64,000 nt of DNA from Halobacterium noricense (GTDB taxonomy: Archaea > Halobacteriota > Halobacteria > Halobacteriales > Halobacteriaceae), in contig NZ_CP089468.1 of NCBI RefSeq assembly GCF_021233435.1, positions 1,240,001 through 1,304,000 of the forward strand, written 5' to 3'. Positions 14,028 to 22,689 of this stretch are shown here, piece after piece. The position numbers and the translations under genes are program-made. The notes below the pieces were generated by a model. The model did not search any database, was not told where the DNA came from, and saw only the letters and a list, made by a program, of their open reading frames with translations. Within the stretch, counting starts at the first letter, position 1, and every line of letters starts with the position of its first letter.

Positions 14028-14327
14028 ATGCCAGAGCCACCAACCCCACCGACAGGACCGCCCGGCGAGCTCGTCGACTCGTTGGAGGCGTGCTCGCCCG
14101 AACAGCTACGACAGATTGCGACGTACGCCGACGAGCTCGCGACGTATCGAGACAAAGAACCCGCGGAGACAGTTGCGGACTCCGAGGACGACCGGCCGGA
14201 TGCGGTCCCTGCGAAGGCGTCGATCACGGTCAAGGAGATCAACGACAACCGCTACTACTACTGGCAGTGGCGGGACGGCGAGCACGTCCGCTCGGTGTAC
14301 AAAGGACCCGTCAATCCGGATGACTGA
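14028..14327 (+). CDS. Small conserved protein (DUF6788-like)
   Basis: A 99-residue protein with a Pro-rich N-terminus (MPEPPTPPTGPPGELVDSLE), a helix with CSPEQLRQIATYADEL, and a C-terminal strand pair SITVKEINDNRYYYWQWRDG followed by VRSVYKGPV. The last pattern (xYYYxQWRxGxxVRSxYxG) recurs in DUF6788 proteins linked to mobile DNA; the number is from memory. It follows the SWIM gene with an inverted repeat between. Role unknown, possibly nucleic-acid binding. Confidence 0.6.
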   Translation: MPEPPTPPTGPPGELVDSLEACSPEQLRQIATYADELATYRDKEPAETVADSEDDRPDAVPAKASITVKEINDNRYYYWQWRDGEHVRSVYKGPVNPDD

Positions 14328-14348
14328 CGCCTGCTTGCTCTGAGACGT

Positions 14349-14639
14349 TTATTCTGCTTCCTCTTCGAGGTCGACGTACTGCTGTTCCCATTCGCGGCGC
14401 GCGGCGATTTCGCGGCGGCCGCGGTCGGTGATCGTGTAGTAGTTGGTGCGCTGGTCGAGTTCACCTTTGTCGATGAGACCCTTGTCGACGAGCGTGTCGA
14501 GGTTGGGGTAGAGCCGGCCGTGGTGGACTTCGGACTCGTAGTACTCTTCGAGTTCGTCTTTCACGGCGAGGCCGTGCGGTTCGTCCAGACCAGCGACCAC
14601 ATACAGGAGGTCTCGCTGGAAGCCGGTGAGATCGTACAT
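14349..14639 (-). CDS. PadR-family transcriptional repressor
   Basis: This 96-residue protein is a compact PadR winged helix: DLTGFQRDLLYVVAGLDEPH, GLAVKDELEEYY, then GRLYPNLDTLVDKGLIDKGE and the wing RTNYYTITDRGRREI. The GRLYPNLDTL helix is the recognition helix diagnostic for PadR. A palindrome (AGTTTGGC and GCCAAACT, 14640-14662) begins one base before its start codon and overlaps a TATA-like sequence, so autorepression is likely. It faces away from the transfer operon starting at 14943, which it may also control. Confidence 0.88.
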   Translation of the reverse strand: MYDLTGFQRDLLYVVAGLDEPHGLAVKDELEEYYESEVHHGRLYPNLDTLVDKGLIDKGELDQRTNYYTITDRGRREIAARREWEQQYVDLEEEAE

Positions 14640-14662
14640 AGTTTGGCTGAAACTGCCAAACT
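14640..14662. promoter_or_regulatory. PadR operator palindrome
   Basis: AGTTTGGC (14640-14647) and GCCAAACT (14655-14662) are perfect 8-bp arms with a 7-base spacer. They directly precede the PadR start codon on the minus strand and adjoin TATAATTC. The size and position fit autoregulation by a PadR dimer. Confidence 0.7.
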
Positions 14663-14813
14663 GTATAATTCTTGTTAATGGCGATCGCGATACGAACCCA
14701 GCGAATGGACATTCTACTGGCAGTGTCGCTGCTCATAGCCCACGGATAGACCCGAGTACGTTCTTCGCGGGGCACCGTCACCCCACACCTCCTTAGATGT
14801 TGACTGGTTCTGT

Positions 14814-14942
14814 TCTAGGTTATTTTTTGAAATACTAGGAGAAAATATATACCACCTCCCTCTGTCACTTTTCGACTGCGTGTTGACAAGTAGCACACCA
14901 GAGCGCCCCCGGTAACGTCCCCAAAGAGCAGACTACTGCATC
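14814..14942 (+). promoter_or_regulatory. AT-rich promoter region of the transfer operon
   Basis: An AT-rich block (14817-14852) within GC-rich DNA contains TTATTTTTTGAAATAC and AAAATATATACC. The latter is a good archaeal TATA box. It is about 90 bases before ATG 14943, so there would be a leader unless a second promoter exists. The exact start site is not visible. Confidence 0.5.
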
Positions 14943-15356
14943 ATGGCCCGATACGTCCCCTCCAAATCCACTGCCAGTGACGCCGACGCACCATCAGTCA
15001 GCCACCTCCCGCGCAAGGTCGCTACCACCATCGTCCTCGTCAGCTTACTCATGGTCCAGCCGGCGGCCGCCCAGAGTAGCGCGGTCTGTAGCGCGGACAA
15101 CCTCCCGAGCATGATTGAGGGGTTCTTCCAGCTGACGACCGCGCTGGGCATCGTCGGCCTCGCCGTCGTCTGGCAGGCCGACTCACTCATCGAGATGTTC
15201 ACGCTCAGCCCGGAGCGCAAGAAGGGGTTGAAGCGGCACAAGCGCTCGGCGATGAAGTCGGCGGTCGTCCTCGTCGTGCTCGGCCCGCTGTACACGGTCG
15301 CCGGCTCGATGATGAACCTGCCACTCGCGACGTGCGTCGATCTCGTCCCCTGGTAG
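14943..15356 (+). CDS. Small membrane protein of the transfer operon
   Basis: A 137-residue protein. After a charged N-terminus comes a hydrophobic segment ending in a signal-peptide-like site (VATTIVLVSLLMVQPAAAQS). Two more hydrophobic segments follow (GFFQLTTALGIVGLAVVWQA and SAVVLVVLGPLYTVAGSMM) separated by a basic loop (SPERKKGLKRHKRSAMK). Two Cys residues outside the membrane parts (SAVCSADN and LATCVDLV) could form a disulfide. Size, position and topology resemble the VirB2/TrbC-type pilin-like subunits at the head of conjugation operons. That assignment is by analogy. Confidence 0.6.
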   Translation: MARYVPSKSTASDADAPSVSHLPRKVATTIVLVSLLMVQPAAAQSSAVCSADNLPSMIEGFFQLTTALGIVGLAVVWQADSLIEMFTLSPERKKGLKRHKRSAMKSAVVLVVLGPLYTVAGSMMNLPLATCVDLVPW

Positions 15357-15366
15357 CGTTCTGTTC

Positions 15367-17073
15367 ATGCACTACCGAGCGCGCGTTGTCGTGGCTGCGC
15401 TGGTCGTCGCTGGCGGCATCACCAGCGTCGTTGCTGCTACCCCACCACGGCCGGGGACCGAAGCCAACGGGCTCACCGAGAACGAATCTGCGACGCTGTG
15501 GTCGCGGGACACTGACGACTACATCAACCAGACGACGTACCGCGAGCGATACGGCGAGAACCGGACGGCCGTCCAGCAGGTTGCGAACGGGACGGACGTC
15601 ACGTTCACGCGGCCGCCCGCAACCGCCGCCACGTGGACACGCAACGACTTCCAGGATCTCGATGCGGGCGGCTCGAACACGTCCGTGCATCCACCACACG
15701 CGAACCTCACGGATAGCGTCTTCATCGAGAACGCCCACGCCACAGTGTTCGCGGTGCAGCCGTCGACGCGCGCCCACCTCGCTGCGGGGACGAGGCCACT
15801 GTATATTGCACCGAACGGCACCCTCCGTGGGTTCGTGGATTATCGCGTCCGCCTCCCGGAGGGGAATGCGACGAGTGAGTGGTCGCTCGTTGACCATTCG
15901 GTCGACACCGTCCGGCTGCAGGCAGACGGGGTGCCGCTTGCCGAACAGAATGGCTCCCACACGCCCGTCCTCGACTATCAGACGACCCGAAATGGGAGTG
16001 CGACGCTCTCGTTTACCGCCGAAATCGACGTTCGCGTGCGGCAGACGACGCGCATCGATCACGGGAACACGACCAGCGTGGATATCACCTTTCACGCGGA
16101 CTCGGTGACCGTCTCGGATACGCTCGATGTCGCGTTCTACAACCTGTCGGCGACCGCCCACTACGCGTCGTATCCGAACGGCGACGCTGGCGTCGCGGTC
16201 TTCCAGTCGCGGCCGTGGCAGGGCTTCACGCTTCCCGAGCGCGGCGCGCGAGTCCGTGGCATTTGGCGGTTCTACACCGCCCGCAATTCGGACTGGGAGA
16301 CGCTCATCACTACGAACGCGACGGGGCAGTCGGTAGTCGAGTCACCCGCGCTCCCGGTGGGCGTGCACGCCTACCCGTCCCAGATTGGGCCACGTGACGA
16401 ACCCGTCCGAGGTGGCCCCGAGTTGCTCTCGACGTGGGGTGGCGACCAAGCAACACCCGCGGGGACGATTGGGGAGAACGTCTCCATCGACGTCGTGAAC
16501 CAGTCCTACCAAGCGACGTACGGGGTCGCTGCCCGGACAGACAGTCTTGAGCGGGAGTCACTCCACGTTGCAGGAATCGTCCGTGGCGTCAACGAGACCG
16601 TCAAGCCGGCAGCTGGCGCTGACCGCCAGCTTCGTCGGAGCAATCTCTCCGTTGACGTCGTTCGCCAGAATCAGACGGCAGCCGTGCTCCGTGTCGAACT
16701 CCGCGATTCGCGTACTGGTGCGCCGATTCAGTTGGCGGACCGTGACCGCCTGCATCTGATTGGTGGCGAGACGCGAACCGGCGCGATTACCATCAACGGC
16801 CAGCGTGTCGAAACGAATCGTTCTGGCGTTGCGACCGTCACTGTCGACAACCCCGGCGTATATACGGCGCGCTACCAGCCTGGCTCATGGCTCAGCCACA
16901 ACCCTGCGTACGTTCCCGCGACGGCGACGGCGCGCTGGCATCCACTCACCACGATTCAGGGCTGGTTCGCGCTCCTCGTCGAGGTTGGCTGGCAGCTCCT
17001 CCCGTTCGTTGTCGTGTTCTACGCCGGCACGCGGCTCCTCCGACTGCTCGGCTTCACCACCCGCTTCCAGTAA
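15367..17073 (+). CDS. Large exported surface protein with C-terminal anchor
   Basis: This 568-residue protein has an N-terminal signal peptide (YRARVVVAALVVAGGITSVV). A long exterior region of about 500 residues is rich in NxT/NxS sites and beta strands. A membrane segment lies near the C-terminus (LLVEVGWQLLPFVVVFYAG), with a short basic tail. Near residues 460-505 an immunoglobulin-like piece occurs (GAITINGQRVETNRSGVATV). It follows the small membrane protein by 10 bases and precedes a lipoprotein by two. In this position it is a candidate mating-surface or adhesion component. No homologue is recognised by name. Confidence 0.6.
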   Translation: MHYRARVVVAALVVAGGITSVVAATPPRPGTEANGLTENESATLWSRDTDDYINQTTYRERYGENRTAVQQVANGTDVTFTRPPATAATWTRNDFQDLDAGGSNTSVHPPHANLTDSVFIENAHATVFAVQPSTRAHLAAGTRPLYIAPNGTLRGFVDYRVRLPEGNATSEWSLVDHSVDTVRLQADGVPLAEQNGSHTPVLDYQTTRNGSATLSFTAEIDVRVRQTTRIDHGNTTSVDITFHADSVTVSDTLDVAFYNLSATAHYASYPNGDAGVAVFQSRPWQGFTLPERGARVRGIWRFYTARNSDWETLITTNATGQSVVESPALPVGVHAYPSQIGPRDEPVRGGPELLSTWGGDQATPAGTIGENVSIDVVNQSYQATYGVAARTDSLERESLHVAGIVRGVNETVKPAAGADRQLRRSNLSVDVVRQNQTAAVLRVELRDSRTGAPIQLADRDRLHLIGGETRTGAITINGQRVETNRSGVATVTVDNPGVYTARYQPGSWLSHNPAYVPATATARWHPLTTIQGWFALLVEVGWQLLPFVVVFYAGTRLLRLLGFTTRFQ

Positions 17074-17075
17074 TC

Positions 17076-17897
17076 ATGACCAGACACCTCCAAGACCTTG
17101 ATCGGCGGACCGCCCTCCGAACAGTTGCTAGTGCTGCGCTTGCCGGTATCGCTGGCTGCCTCTCTCAAGACTCGTCTCCCGGTAATGGATCGAGTGCTGT
17201 CGACGGGCCGCTCCAGCAAGTCACGGTCGACGGCACCGCGGTCGTCGTCGGCCTTGCCTCGGAGGCGGACGTGGATCGAATCAATCTCATCCAGCCAAAC
17301 GGCGAACTCTTCGCCCAACAAGCGGTCGCGGCTGGTGTCCAGCAAGTCTCGTTCGAGATTGGGGCGACCTACCCACCAGGTGAGTACGACATCGTTGCCC
17401 TCCAAGGCGAGGAGACTGTCACCGAGCACTCGTTCCAACTCCAGCCGGAGATTCATATTCGGGCTGTCGGTCTCTTCCGAAACCATCCGGAGAAGCCCTG
17501 GGACGAGGTGTACGGTGAGTCTGAGACAGATCGGCTGAAGAACGGGGAGGCATTCGTCACAGTCGAAAATACCGGGACTGGCCCTGAAGCAGTAGTTGAG
17601 TTAATATTCTTAGGCGACGTCCCGAATCCACTTGAGAACCCTCGCGGTAATGGGATGTACGAAACTGAACGGGTTGTTGTTCCTCCGGGAGAAACAGTCG
17701 ACCTGTTTAGCGGTTCATTCCCGTTCGGTTCGGAGTCAGAGTCAGGAATGGGTTGTTCTCCCAGCGGAAATAGCGGGCAATTCACGGTGACTGTCAAGAC
17801 CCAGCACAGTGATGGCCCAGCTTCAAACACGTTCGATGTGCAATACTCTGGCTCTAATGATATGGTTGACTGCGAGGTTTCGATCACGGAGGCCTGA
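17076..17897 (+). CDS. Tat-type lipoprotein of the transfer operon
   Basis: ATG 17076 gives a 273-residue protein. The N-terminus has DRRTALRTVASAALAGIAGC, a twin-arginine signal followed by a lipobox (AGIAGC), so the mature protein starts at the Cys and is anchored by lipid. The rest is a beta-rich extracellular domain with TVENTGTGPEAVVELIF, typical of the CARDB-like or immunoglobulin-like modules of haloarchaeal lipoproteins. Only two bases separate it from each neighbour, so it belongs to the operon. The upstream open frame from 16887 is overlap with the previous gene. Confidence 0.75.
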   Translation: MTRHLQDLDRRTALRTVASAALAGIAGCLSQDSSPGNGSSAVDGPLQQVTVDGTAVVVGLASEADVDRINLIQPNGELFAQQAVAAGVQQVSFEIGATYPPGEYDIVALQGEETVTEHSFQLQPEIHIRAVGLFRNHPEKPWDEVYGESETDRLKNGEAFVTVENTGTGPEAVVELIFLGDVPNPLENPRGNGMYETERVVVPPGETVDLFSGSFPFGSESESGMGCSPSGNSGQFTVTVKTQHSDGPASNTFDVQYSGSNDMVDCEVSITEA

Positions 17898-17899
17898 CC

Positions 17900-19006
17900 A
17901 TGGTTGACCTCATAGATGTCGTACTTGAAGGATTCAAGGCGGTCGTTGATTGGCTCATCAGCTTATTCATGGAGGGGCTTCAGTCTCGGTATCGGAACTT
18001 GACTGAGGAGATATTCGGGACACCGACCCCAGAGACAGATGGAGCGTTCATATTTGGTGAAGCAACCAACGCCCCCTGGCAAACGATTCAGGACGGGCTT
18101 ATTGGTGGTGAAATAATGTTGATATCCCTTCTTCTTCTCGTGATGAGTGTTCAGGGGCGACACACTATCCGAATCTTCAATATCGGAAGTGCATACGAGG
18201 CCAGGAAAACCAAGAAGACCGCGTGGGTCGGTGCTTTCCTAATAATTACATGGTACTGGGTTGGGTCGCTCACCCTCTATCTCGTTAATGGATTTACCAT
18301 CGCTCTCATACCAGATATATCGTCCCTAGCGTCAGCGATGCTCCGCCTCTTGGGAGCCACTATCACAAATCCCGTTTTGTCGATCCTCTTCGCTATTATT
18401 GGCGGTCTTGGAATTTGGGCGCTTGAAGCCCTCTTCTACATCCGCAAAGTTCTGCTCTTCGTCTACCTATATGGGATGCCGATAGCGATCGCTCTGGCTT
18501 ACGGAAACGTCCCCGTGCTCTCCAATATTGCATCAAACTTCAGCAAACGGTTCGTTCCGTTAGCGATCCTTCCACTCCCCGCTGCGATCGTCTTCAAGGG
18601 ATACGACCTCCTCTACGGTAGTGGGACACTCACACCTGGGACGGCATTCCTCAAGTATCTCGTTGCCACCACACTCCCACTAGTCGCACTCTACATCACG
18701 TGGAAGACGTTCACGTTCGCGACGCCGCTCACAGCCAAGGTTCTCGGTGGCGCGACGAAGGGCGCGGCACTCATCGGTGGTGTTGCTGCTGGCGCGTACG
18801 TCGGTGGTGCTGGCATCGCGACGACGGCGGCTCGCTGGGGGCCGAAAGCCGCGGCCGGCCACGCGGTCGCCCAGAAGGCCGCAGCGCGTGGCGGGCACAC
18901 CGACGACAATTCGTCCCCGTCGTATCGACGGACGGAGAACGACCCCAGCGAGCGTACGGAGTCGAGTGACGAACATGGGATGGAATTCGACCGGGGGATC
19001 CACTAA
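17900..19006 (+). CDS. VirB6/TrbL-like polytopic membrane protein
   Basis: A 368-residue protein with about six membrane segments (for example GEIMLISLLLLVMS, VGAFLIITWYWVGSLTLYLV, ILFAIIGGLGIWALEALFY, VLLFVYLYGMPIAIALAYG, YLVATTLPLVALYITW). A Gly/Ala-rich segment (GAALIGGVAAGAYVGGAGIA) and a polar tail (about 320-368) follow. This topology is that of the VirB6/TrbL channel components of type IV secretion systems, and the neighbour is a VirB4 ATPase. Codon use in 17900-18600 is AT-richer than its neighbours, suggesting a different origin for this part. The stop is two bases before the next gene. Confidence 0.7.
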   Translation: MVDLIDVVLEGFKAVVDWLISLFMEGLQSRYRNLTEEIFGTPTPETDGAFIFGEATNAPWQTIQDGLIGGEIMLISLLLLVMSVQGRHTIRIFNIGSAYEARKTKKTAWVGAFLIITWYWVGSLTLYLVNGFTIALIPDISSLASAMLRLLGATITNPVLSILFAIIGGLGIWALEALFYIRKVLLFVYLYGMPIAIALAYGNVPVLSNIASNFSKRFVPLAILPLPAAIVFKGYDLLYGSGTLTPGTAFLKYLVATTLPLVALYITWKTFTFATPLTAKVLGGATKGAALIGGVAAGAYVGGAGIATTAARWGPKAAAGHAVAQKAAARGGHTDDNSSPSYRRTENDPSERTESSDEHGMEFDRGIH

Positions 19007-19008
19007 CG

Positions 19009-20124
19009 ATGGTCGACCAGAATGCGGCTGCACGGCGCATTATGGACCAGTTCGGCGAGGAAGGCCGCATCCCCATCCTCAATATTGACGAGGGCGACGT
19101 TGGCGTCCTTATCGCGTTCCCAATTGTTGGGCTGCTCGTTGCGGGGCTCACGGGCGTGGAGTCGCTCGCGCTTCCGCTCGTTGCTGGTGGCTTCGGGTTT
19201 GGGGTAGCCGTCCTCTACGTGTCGCCTGACCACCTGAACGCGTGGACGTGGACGAAAGACGTCTACCGGTACGTGAAGCGGCCTCGGGTAACGTTCAGCG
19301 CGCCCGAAGACGAGACTGAGTCCACTAGAACAACACGTAACGAGGGCGGCCTCGCGAACTACACGCCGTTCAAACCGGACGAGCGCACGCAAGACCTCAC
19401 GAACGTCGAACGGGCATGGCCGGGCGCGGGCGCGATCCAACGCCAGGATGGCGCGATGGAAGCATTCCTCGAAGTAAATCCCGGGAATATGGATTTCGCG
19501 ATGTCCGACGACTGGGCGCAACTCCAGGAGGCGGGGGCGGCGTTCGCCAACAAGGAGTTGGACTGGCAGCTGAAGTTCCACGCCACGACCCGGTCGTTCC
19601 CCGTCGAACAGATCACGGAGACCATCGAGGAGCGCCTGACTGACGAGGACGTCAAACAGAACCCGATCTTTCGGAAACTCCTCGAGGAGTACCGGGAGAC
19701 GCGCCCGAAGGAGATGCGTGAGCGCGGCAGCCAGCAGGTGCACTACTACATCGGTGTTGAGGTCACGCCGCTGGAAGTCTACGACCGGTTCCGCGACGAA
19801 GCGACACCCGCGGAGAAACTGACGCAGTTCCCGATTGTTGGCGTCCTGTTTCGGCCGTTCGTGACGCGTCGCGAGGACCTCACTGCTGTTGAGCGTCGCG
19901 CCAAAATGTTCGAGAAACTCGATCAGCGAGTCAACGACGTTCGCGCCGAGTTCCTCCAGCAGGCGTCAGGGTGGTCAGCGCGCCGGCTCAGCACGGTCGA
20001 GCTGTTCGTGTTGAATCTGGCGTTCTGGAACGGCCGCGAGCACGACTACGGCGACGCTGAACGCGTCGTCCGCGACCACCCCATCATCGACCGCTCGCGC
20101 CGAGAGGTCGACCATGATATGTAA
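19009..20124 (+). CDS. Transfer-operon protein with two N-terminal TM segments
   Basis: A 371-residue protein. Residues about 30-72 form two hydrophobic segments (VGVLIAFPIVGLLVAGLTGV and LALPLVAGGFGFGVAVLYV), followed by a soluble region of about 290 residues. The start resembles PrgI/VirB3-type subunits that anchor VirB4 to the membrane. The soluble part has the look of an N-terminal VirB4 domain (AMEAFLEVNPGNMDFAMSDD, QVHYYIGVEVTPLEVYDRF). It overlaps the VirB4 gene by 11 bases. I infer that the two proteins act as one split VirB3-VirB4 unit. Confidence 0.65.
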   Translation: MVDQNAAARRIMDQFGEEGRIPILNIDEGDVGVLIAFPIVGLLVAGLTGVESLALPLVAGGFGFGVAVLYVSPDHLNAWTWTKDVYRYVKRPRVTFSAPEDETESTRTTRNEGGLANYTPFKPDERTQDLTNVERAWPGAGAIQRQDGAMEAFLEVNPGNMDFAMSDDWAQLQEAGAAFANKELDWQLKFHATTRSFPVEQITETIEERLTDEDVKQNPIFRKLLEEYRETRPKEMRERGSQQVHYYIGVEVTPLEVYDRFRDEATPAEKLTQFPIVGVLFRPFVTRREDLTAVERRAKMFEKLDQRVNDVRAEFLQQASGWSARRLSTVELFVLNLAFWNGREHDYGDAERVVRDHPIIDRSRREVDHDM

Positions 20125-22228
20125 TGCTTTCCTCCAGGCCGGCGGAATCGATCGCCAGCTCGAGGAGTGGCTACCAGCGCCAACATCGATCGAGGGCGCT
20201 GTCCTATACGTAGTCCTCGCTGTGATGGCTGTTCTCATCGTGGTACAGCTCTGGAACTGGTACGCCGAGGACGACGAGCCACAGGTTGCGTTCGCGGACG
20301 TGCTCGACGAGGAGACACTTGAGGAGGGTCGCGTGGAGGGCCAGATCCTTGACGACGTTGCGGAGTCCCAGCAGACCGTGACGGCCCCGGATGCCATCGA
20401 GTGGGAGACGCGCGCTGCCCGAGTTGGGGAGCAGTGGACGTCGACGCTGTACATCGCTGACTACCCGGATTATCCGAGCGATGGGTATCTCAGCGAACTT
20501 TTCGAGCTCACCGACGTCCAGTTCGATCTGACGGCGCACGTGACGCCCCGAAATCAGGAACGTGCGCGCGATGAGCTGCAGGATATCGCGGACGACCTCC
20601 AAGTCGACGCTGACCTCGAACAGAGCGTGCGCAGCGCGTACCTCCAGGAGCGCGCGAATGAAGCGGCGGCGACGTACACAGCAGTCGAGAACGGTGCCAG
20701 TGTGTTCGACCAGAGCATGTTCGTGACGGTACGCGCCGACGAGAAAGACGACCTTCGGGACGCCGTGCAGACGGTGAAGAGTACGCTCCGCGACGACCCG
20801 GCGAACCTCACGCCGAAAACGGCGATCTGTCGCCAGGACCTCGCCCTACAGTCGGCTGCGCCGATTGGACGCGACGAGTTCGGGCGGACGTCAATCGCGC
20901 TCGGTGGTGCCATAGGTGCGCTGTTGGCGTCTCCCCAGCAGGCGACGATCCTCGAGGAAGGTGGTGTCGAGTTCGGGATTCACAAGGATACGCGCAGCCC
21001 CGTCGTGATTGACCCGTTCAGCAGGGAGAACGGCTATGCGATGTTCACCATCGGTGACCCTGGTTCCGGGAAGTCGTTTAGTTCCAAGCAGAACTTCATC
21101 CGTTCGATCGAGCAGAGCAAGGACCGGATTGGCGTGATTCTCGAGCCGCTGAACGACTGGGCTGGCGTCGCCGAGGCGCTTGATGCGGAACGAATTACGG
21201 TCGGTGGGACGCTCGGGCTGAATCCCCTCGAACTACGGGAGACCCCTGAACGTGTCCAGCGTGCGATGGGCGAGGATGCGAGCCCGTTCAACGAGAAGCT
21301 CGACGACGCGATGAGCTTCCTCACGAACTTCTTCGCGTTACGCGGGGTTTCGCTTGGGGATCGACGGACGACGCTGGAACTCGCGCTCACGCGAGCGTAC
21401 AACGAACAGGGAATTACGGACGATATTTCGACCCACGACAATCCCAGTCCGACGATTCGGGACGTAATGGACGTGCTCGAAACGATGGTTGAGGAGCCCG
21501 AGGAATTCGTTGTACGGACTGACGAGGAGGCCGGGAAGCTCGCTGGGGATGCGACGTGGCTGCTCGACCAGCTCCGTCCCTTCGAGGAAGGCGGCCGGTA
21601 TTCGAATCTCGGGCGGCCATCGGCGTTTGACATTCGCGACGAGAAAGTGATCTACCTTGATTTAGCCCAGCAGGAGGGGAGCGTGGACAGCAGCACGGCG
21701 CTGACGATGCAGCTGTTGATCTCGTTGGTGTACGAGCGCGCGAAAGTCTCGGAGCAGGAGGTCGTGTTCTACATCGACGAAGCACGCTATCTCATGCAGG
21801 ACGCCGCGAGCCTCGCATTTCTGGAAACGGTGTTTCGTCATCACCGGCATCACAACCTCTCGATTCGCTTGGTGACGCAGACGGTTGATGAGTTCTTCGA
21901 GCATGCCGAAAGCGAAGCGATCTTGGATCAGTGTGCGGTGAAGCAGTTCCACCGATTGGATGGGATGGACGAGCAGTGGGCCGAGGAGTTCGGGCTGAAC
22001 TACGCACAGATGCGGTTCGTGCAGGACGCTGTCCCAGGAAATGAGGAGGCTGGGTTTGCGGAGGCATTGGTTGGTGTTGATGGTGAGTGGCGTGGGATTA
22101 CGGTCGAAGCGATGCCCAAGGAGAAGCAGGTCATCGACTTCGATCCGACTACCCAGGGTCGTTCGTCGTTGCTCGGTGGGGAAGTCGAGAGGAATACGGT
22201 GTTTCAGGATGACGATATGACTGATTGA
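20114..22228 (+). CDS. virB4: VirB4-type conjugation ATPase
   Basis: This 704-residue ATPase powers assembly or transfer in type IV secretion. One membrane segment near the N-terminus (AVLYVVLAVMAVLIVVQLWN) precedes a VirB4 N-terminal domain. Walker A is GDPGSGKS at about residue 313, preceded by AMFTI. Walker B is EVVFYIDEARYL at about 548-559. HHRHHNLSIRLVTQTVDEFF matches the conserved motif after Walker B. It ends the operon. No relaxase or VirD4 coupling protein is present in the window, so they must lie elsewhere, or the module has another use. Confidence 0.88.
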   Translation: MICNAFLQAGGIDRQLEEWLPAPTSIEGAVLYVVLAVMAVLIVVQLWNWYAEDDEPQVAFADVLDEETLEEGRVEGQILDDVAESQQTVTAPDAIEWETRAARVGEQWTSTLYIADYPDYPSDGYLSELFELTDVQFDLTAHVTPRNQERARDELQDIADDLQVDADLEQSVRSAYLQERANEAAATYTAVENGASVFDQSMFVTVRADEKDDLRDAVQTVKSTLRDDPANLTPKTAICRQDLALQSAAPIGRDEFGRTSIALGGAIGALLASPQQATILEEGGVEFGIHKDTRSPVVIDPFSRENGYAMFTIGDPGSGKSFSSKQNFIRSIEQSKDRIGVILEPLNDWAGVAEALDAERITVGGTLGLNPLELRETPERVQRAMGEDASPFNEKLDDAMSFLTNFFALRGVSLGDRRTTLELALTRAYNEQGITDDISTHDNPSPTIRDVMDVLETMVEEPEEFVVRTDEEAGKLAGDATWLLDQLRPFEEGGRYSNLGRPSAFDIRDEKVIYLDLAQQEGSVDSSTALTMQLLISLVYERAKVSEQEVVFYIDEARYLMQDAASLAFLETVFRHHRHHNLSIRLVTQTVDEFFEHAESEAILDQCAVKQFHRLDGMDEQWAEEFGLNYAQMRFVQDAVPGNEEAGFAEALVGVDGEWRGITVEAMPKEKQVIDFDPTTQGRSSLLGGEVERNTVFQDDDMTD

Positions 22229-22282
22229 AGCCGGCGGGAGAAGCCGTTTTGGTGGCTGCTGATTTCTATCTTGTTTCGAGGA

Positions 22283-22312
22283 GAGAATCCCGCCCTTCAG
22301 GGCGGGAGTGAG
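22283..22312 (+). repeat. Right-end-like hairpin after virB4
   Basis: GAATCCCGCCCTTCAGGGCG continuing GGAGTGAG forms a stem CCCGCCC/GGGCGGG with loop TTCA. The layout matches the right end at 10587-10610 with different stem bases. It is a solo tnpB-type end or an intrinsic stem after the operon. Confidence 0.45.
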
Positions 22313-22404
22313 TCCGACAACTCCTACACAGACCACCGTCGATGGCAGGCTGGATATTCAACGCTAATCATCCGTTTAAGTTGGCTTGAATACATAGGCT
22401 ATGT

Positions 22405-22670
22405 ATGGTGATTGAGGTCACGCGCACCTACGTGGGTCCATCCAGAACCACCGGCAGGTCTGCGATGGCCTTGACTCGCTCGGAGACTCCGCCTCGAAAC
22501 TCTGGAACGTCGCCCGCTGGACAGCCGACCGCATCTGGGATGCAACAGGCGAAATTCCAGATGAAGGCGTGCTGAAAGCGTATATGAACAACCAGTCGTG
22601 CTGGAAAGACCTGAATGCACAATCCAGTCAGAACGTCATCGAAGAACTTTCTGACGCTTTCCACTCCTGA
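22405..22670 (+). pseudogene. N-terminal fragment of a tnpB gene
   Basis: ATG 22405 reads MVIEVTRTYV and then loses frame. From about 22437 another frame gives QNHRQVCDGLDSLGDSASKL, then WNVARWTADRIWDATGEIPD and ends IIEELSDAFHS-like (VIEELSDAFHS) with TGA at 22668-22670. These are the first about 88 residues of a haloarchaeal TnpB (the helical domain preceding RuvC). One missing base near 22432 explains the frame change. The RuvC part is absent because another tnpB element starts just downstream. Confidence 0.65.
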
Positions 22671-22689
22671 AACGACCGTAACTCATAGC

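Noticed and set aside
15205-16161. Minus-strand open frame of 318 codons within the transfer operon
   Set aside because: It is antisense to the surface protein gene with a clear signal peptide and anchor. Its own translation is very Arg-rich.
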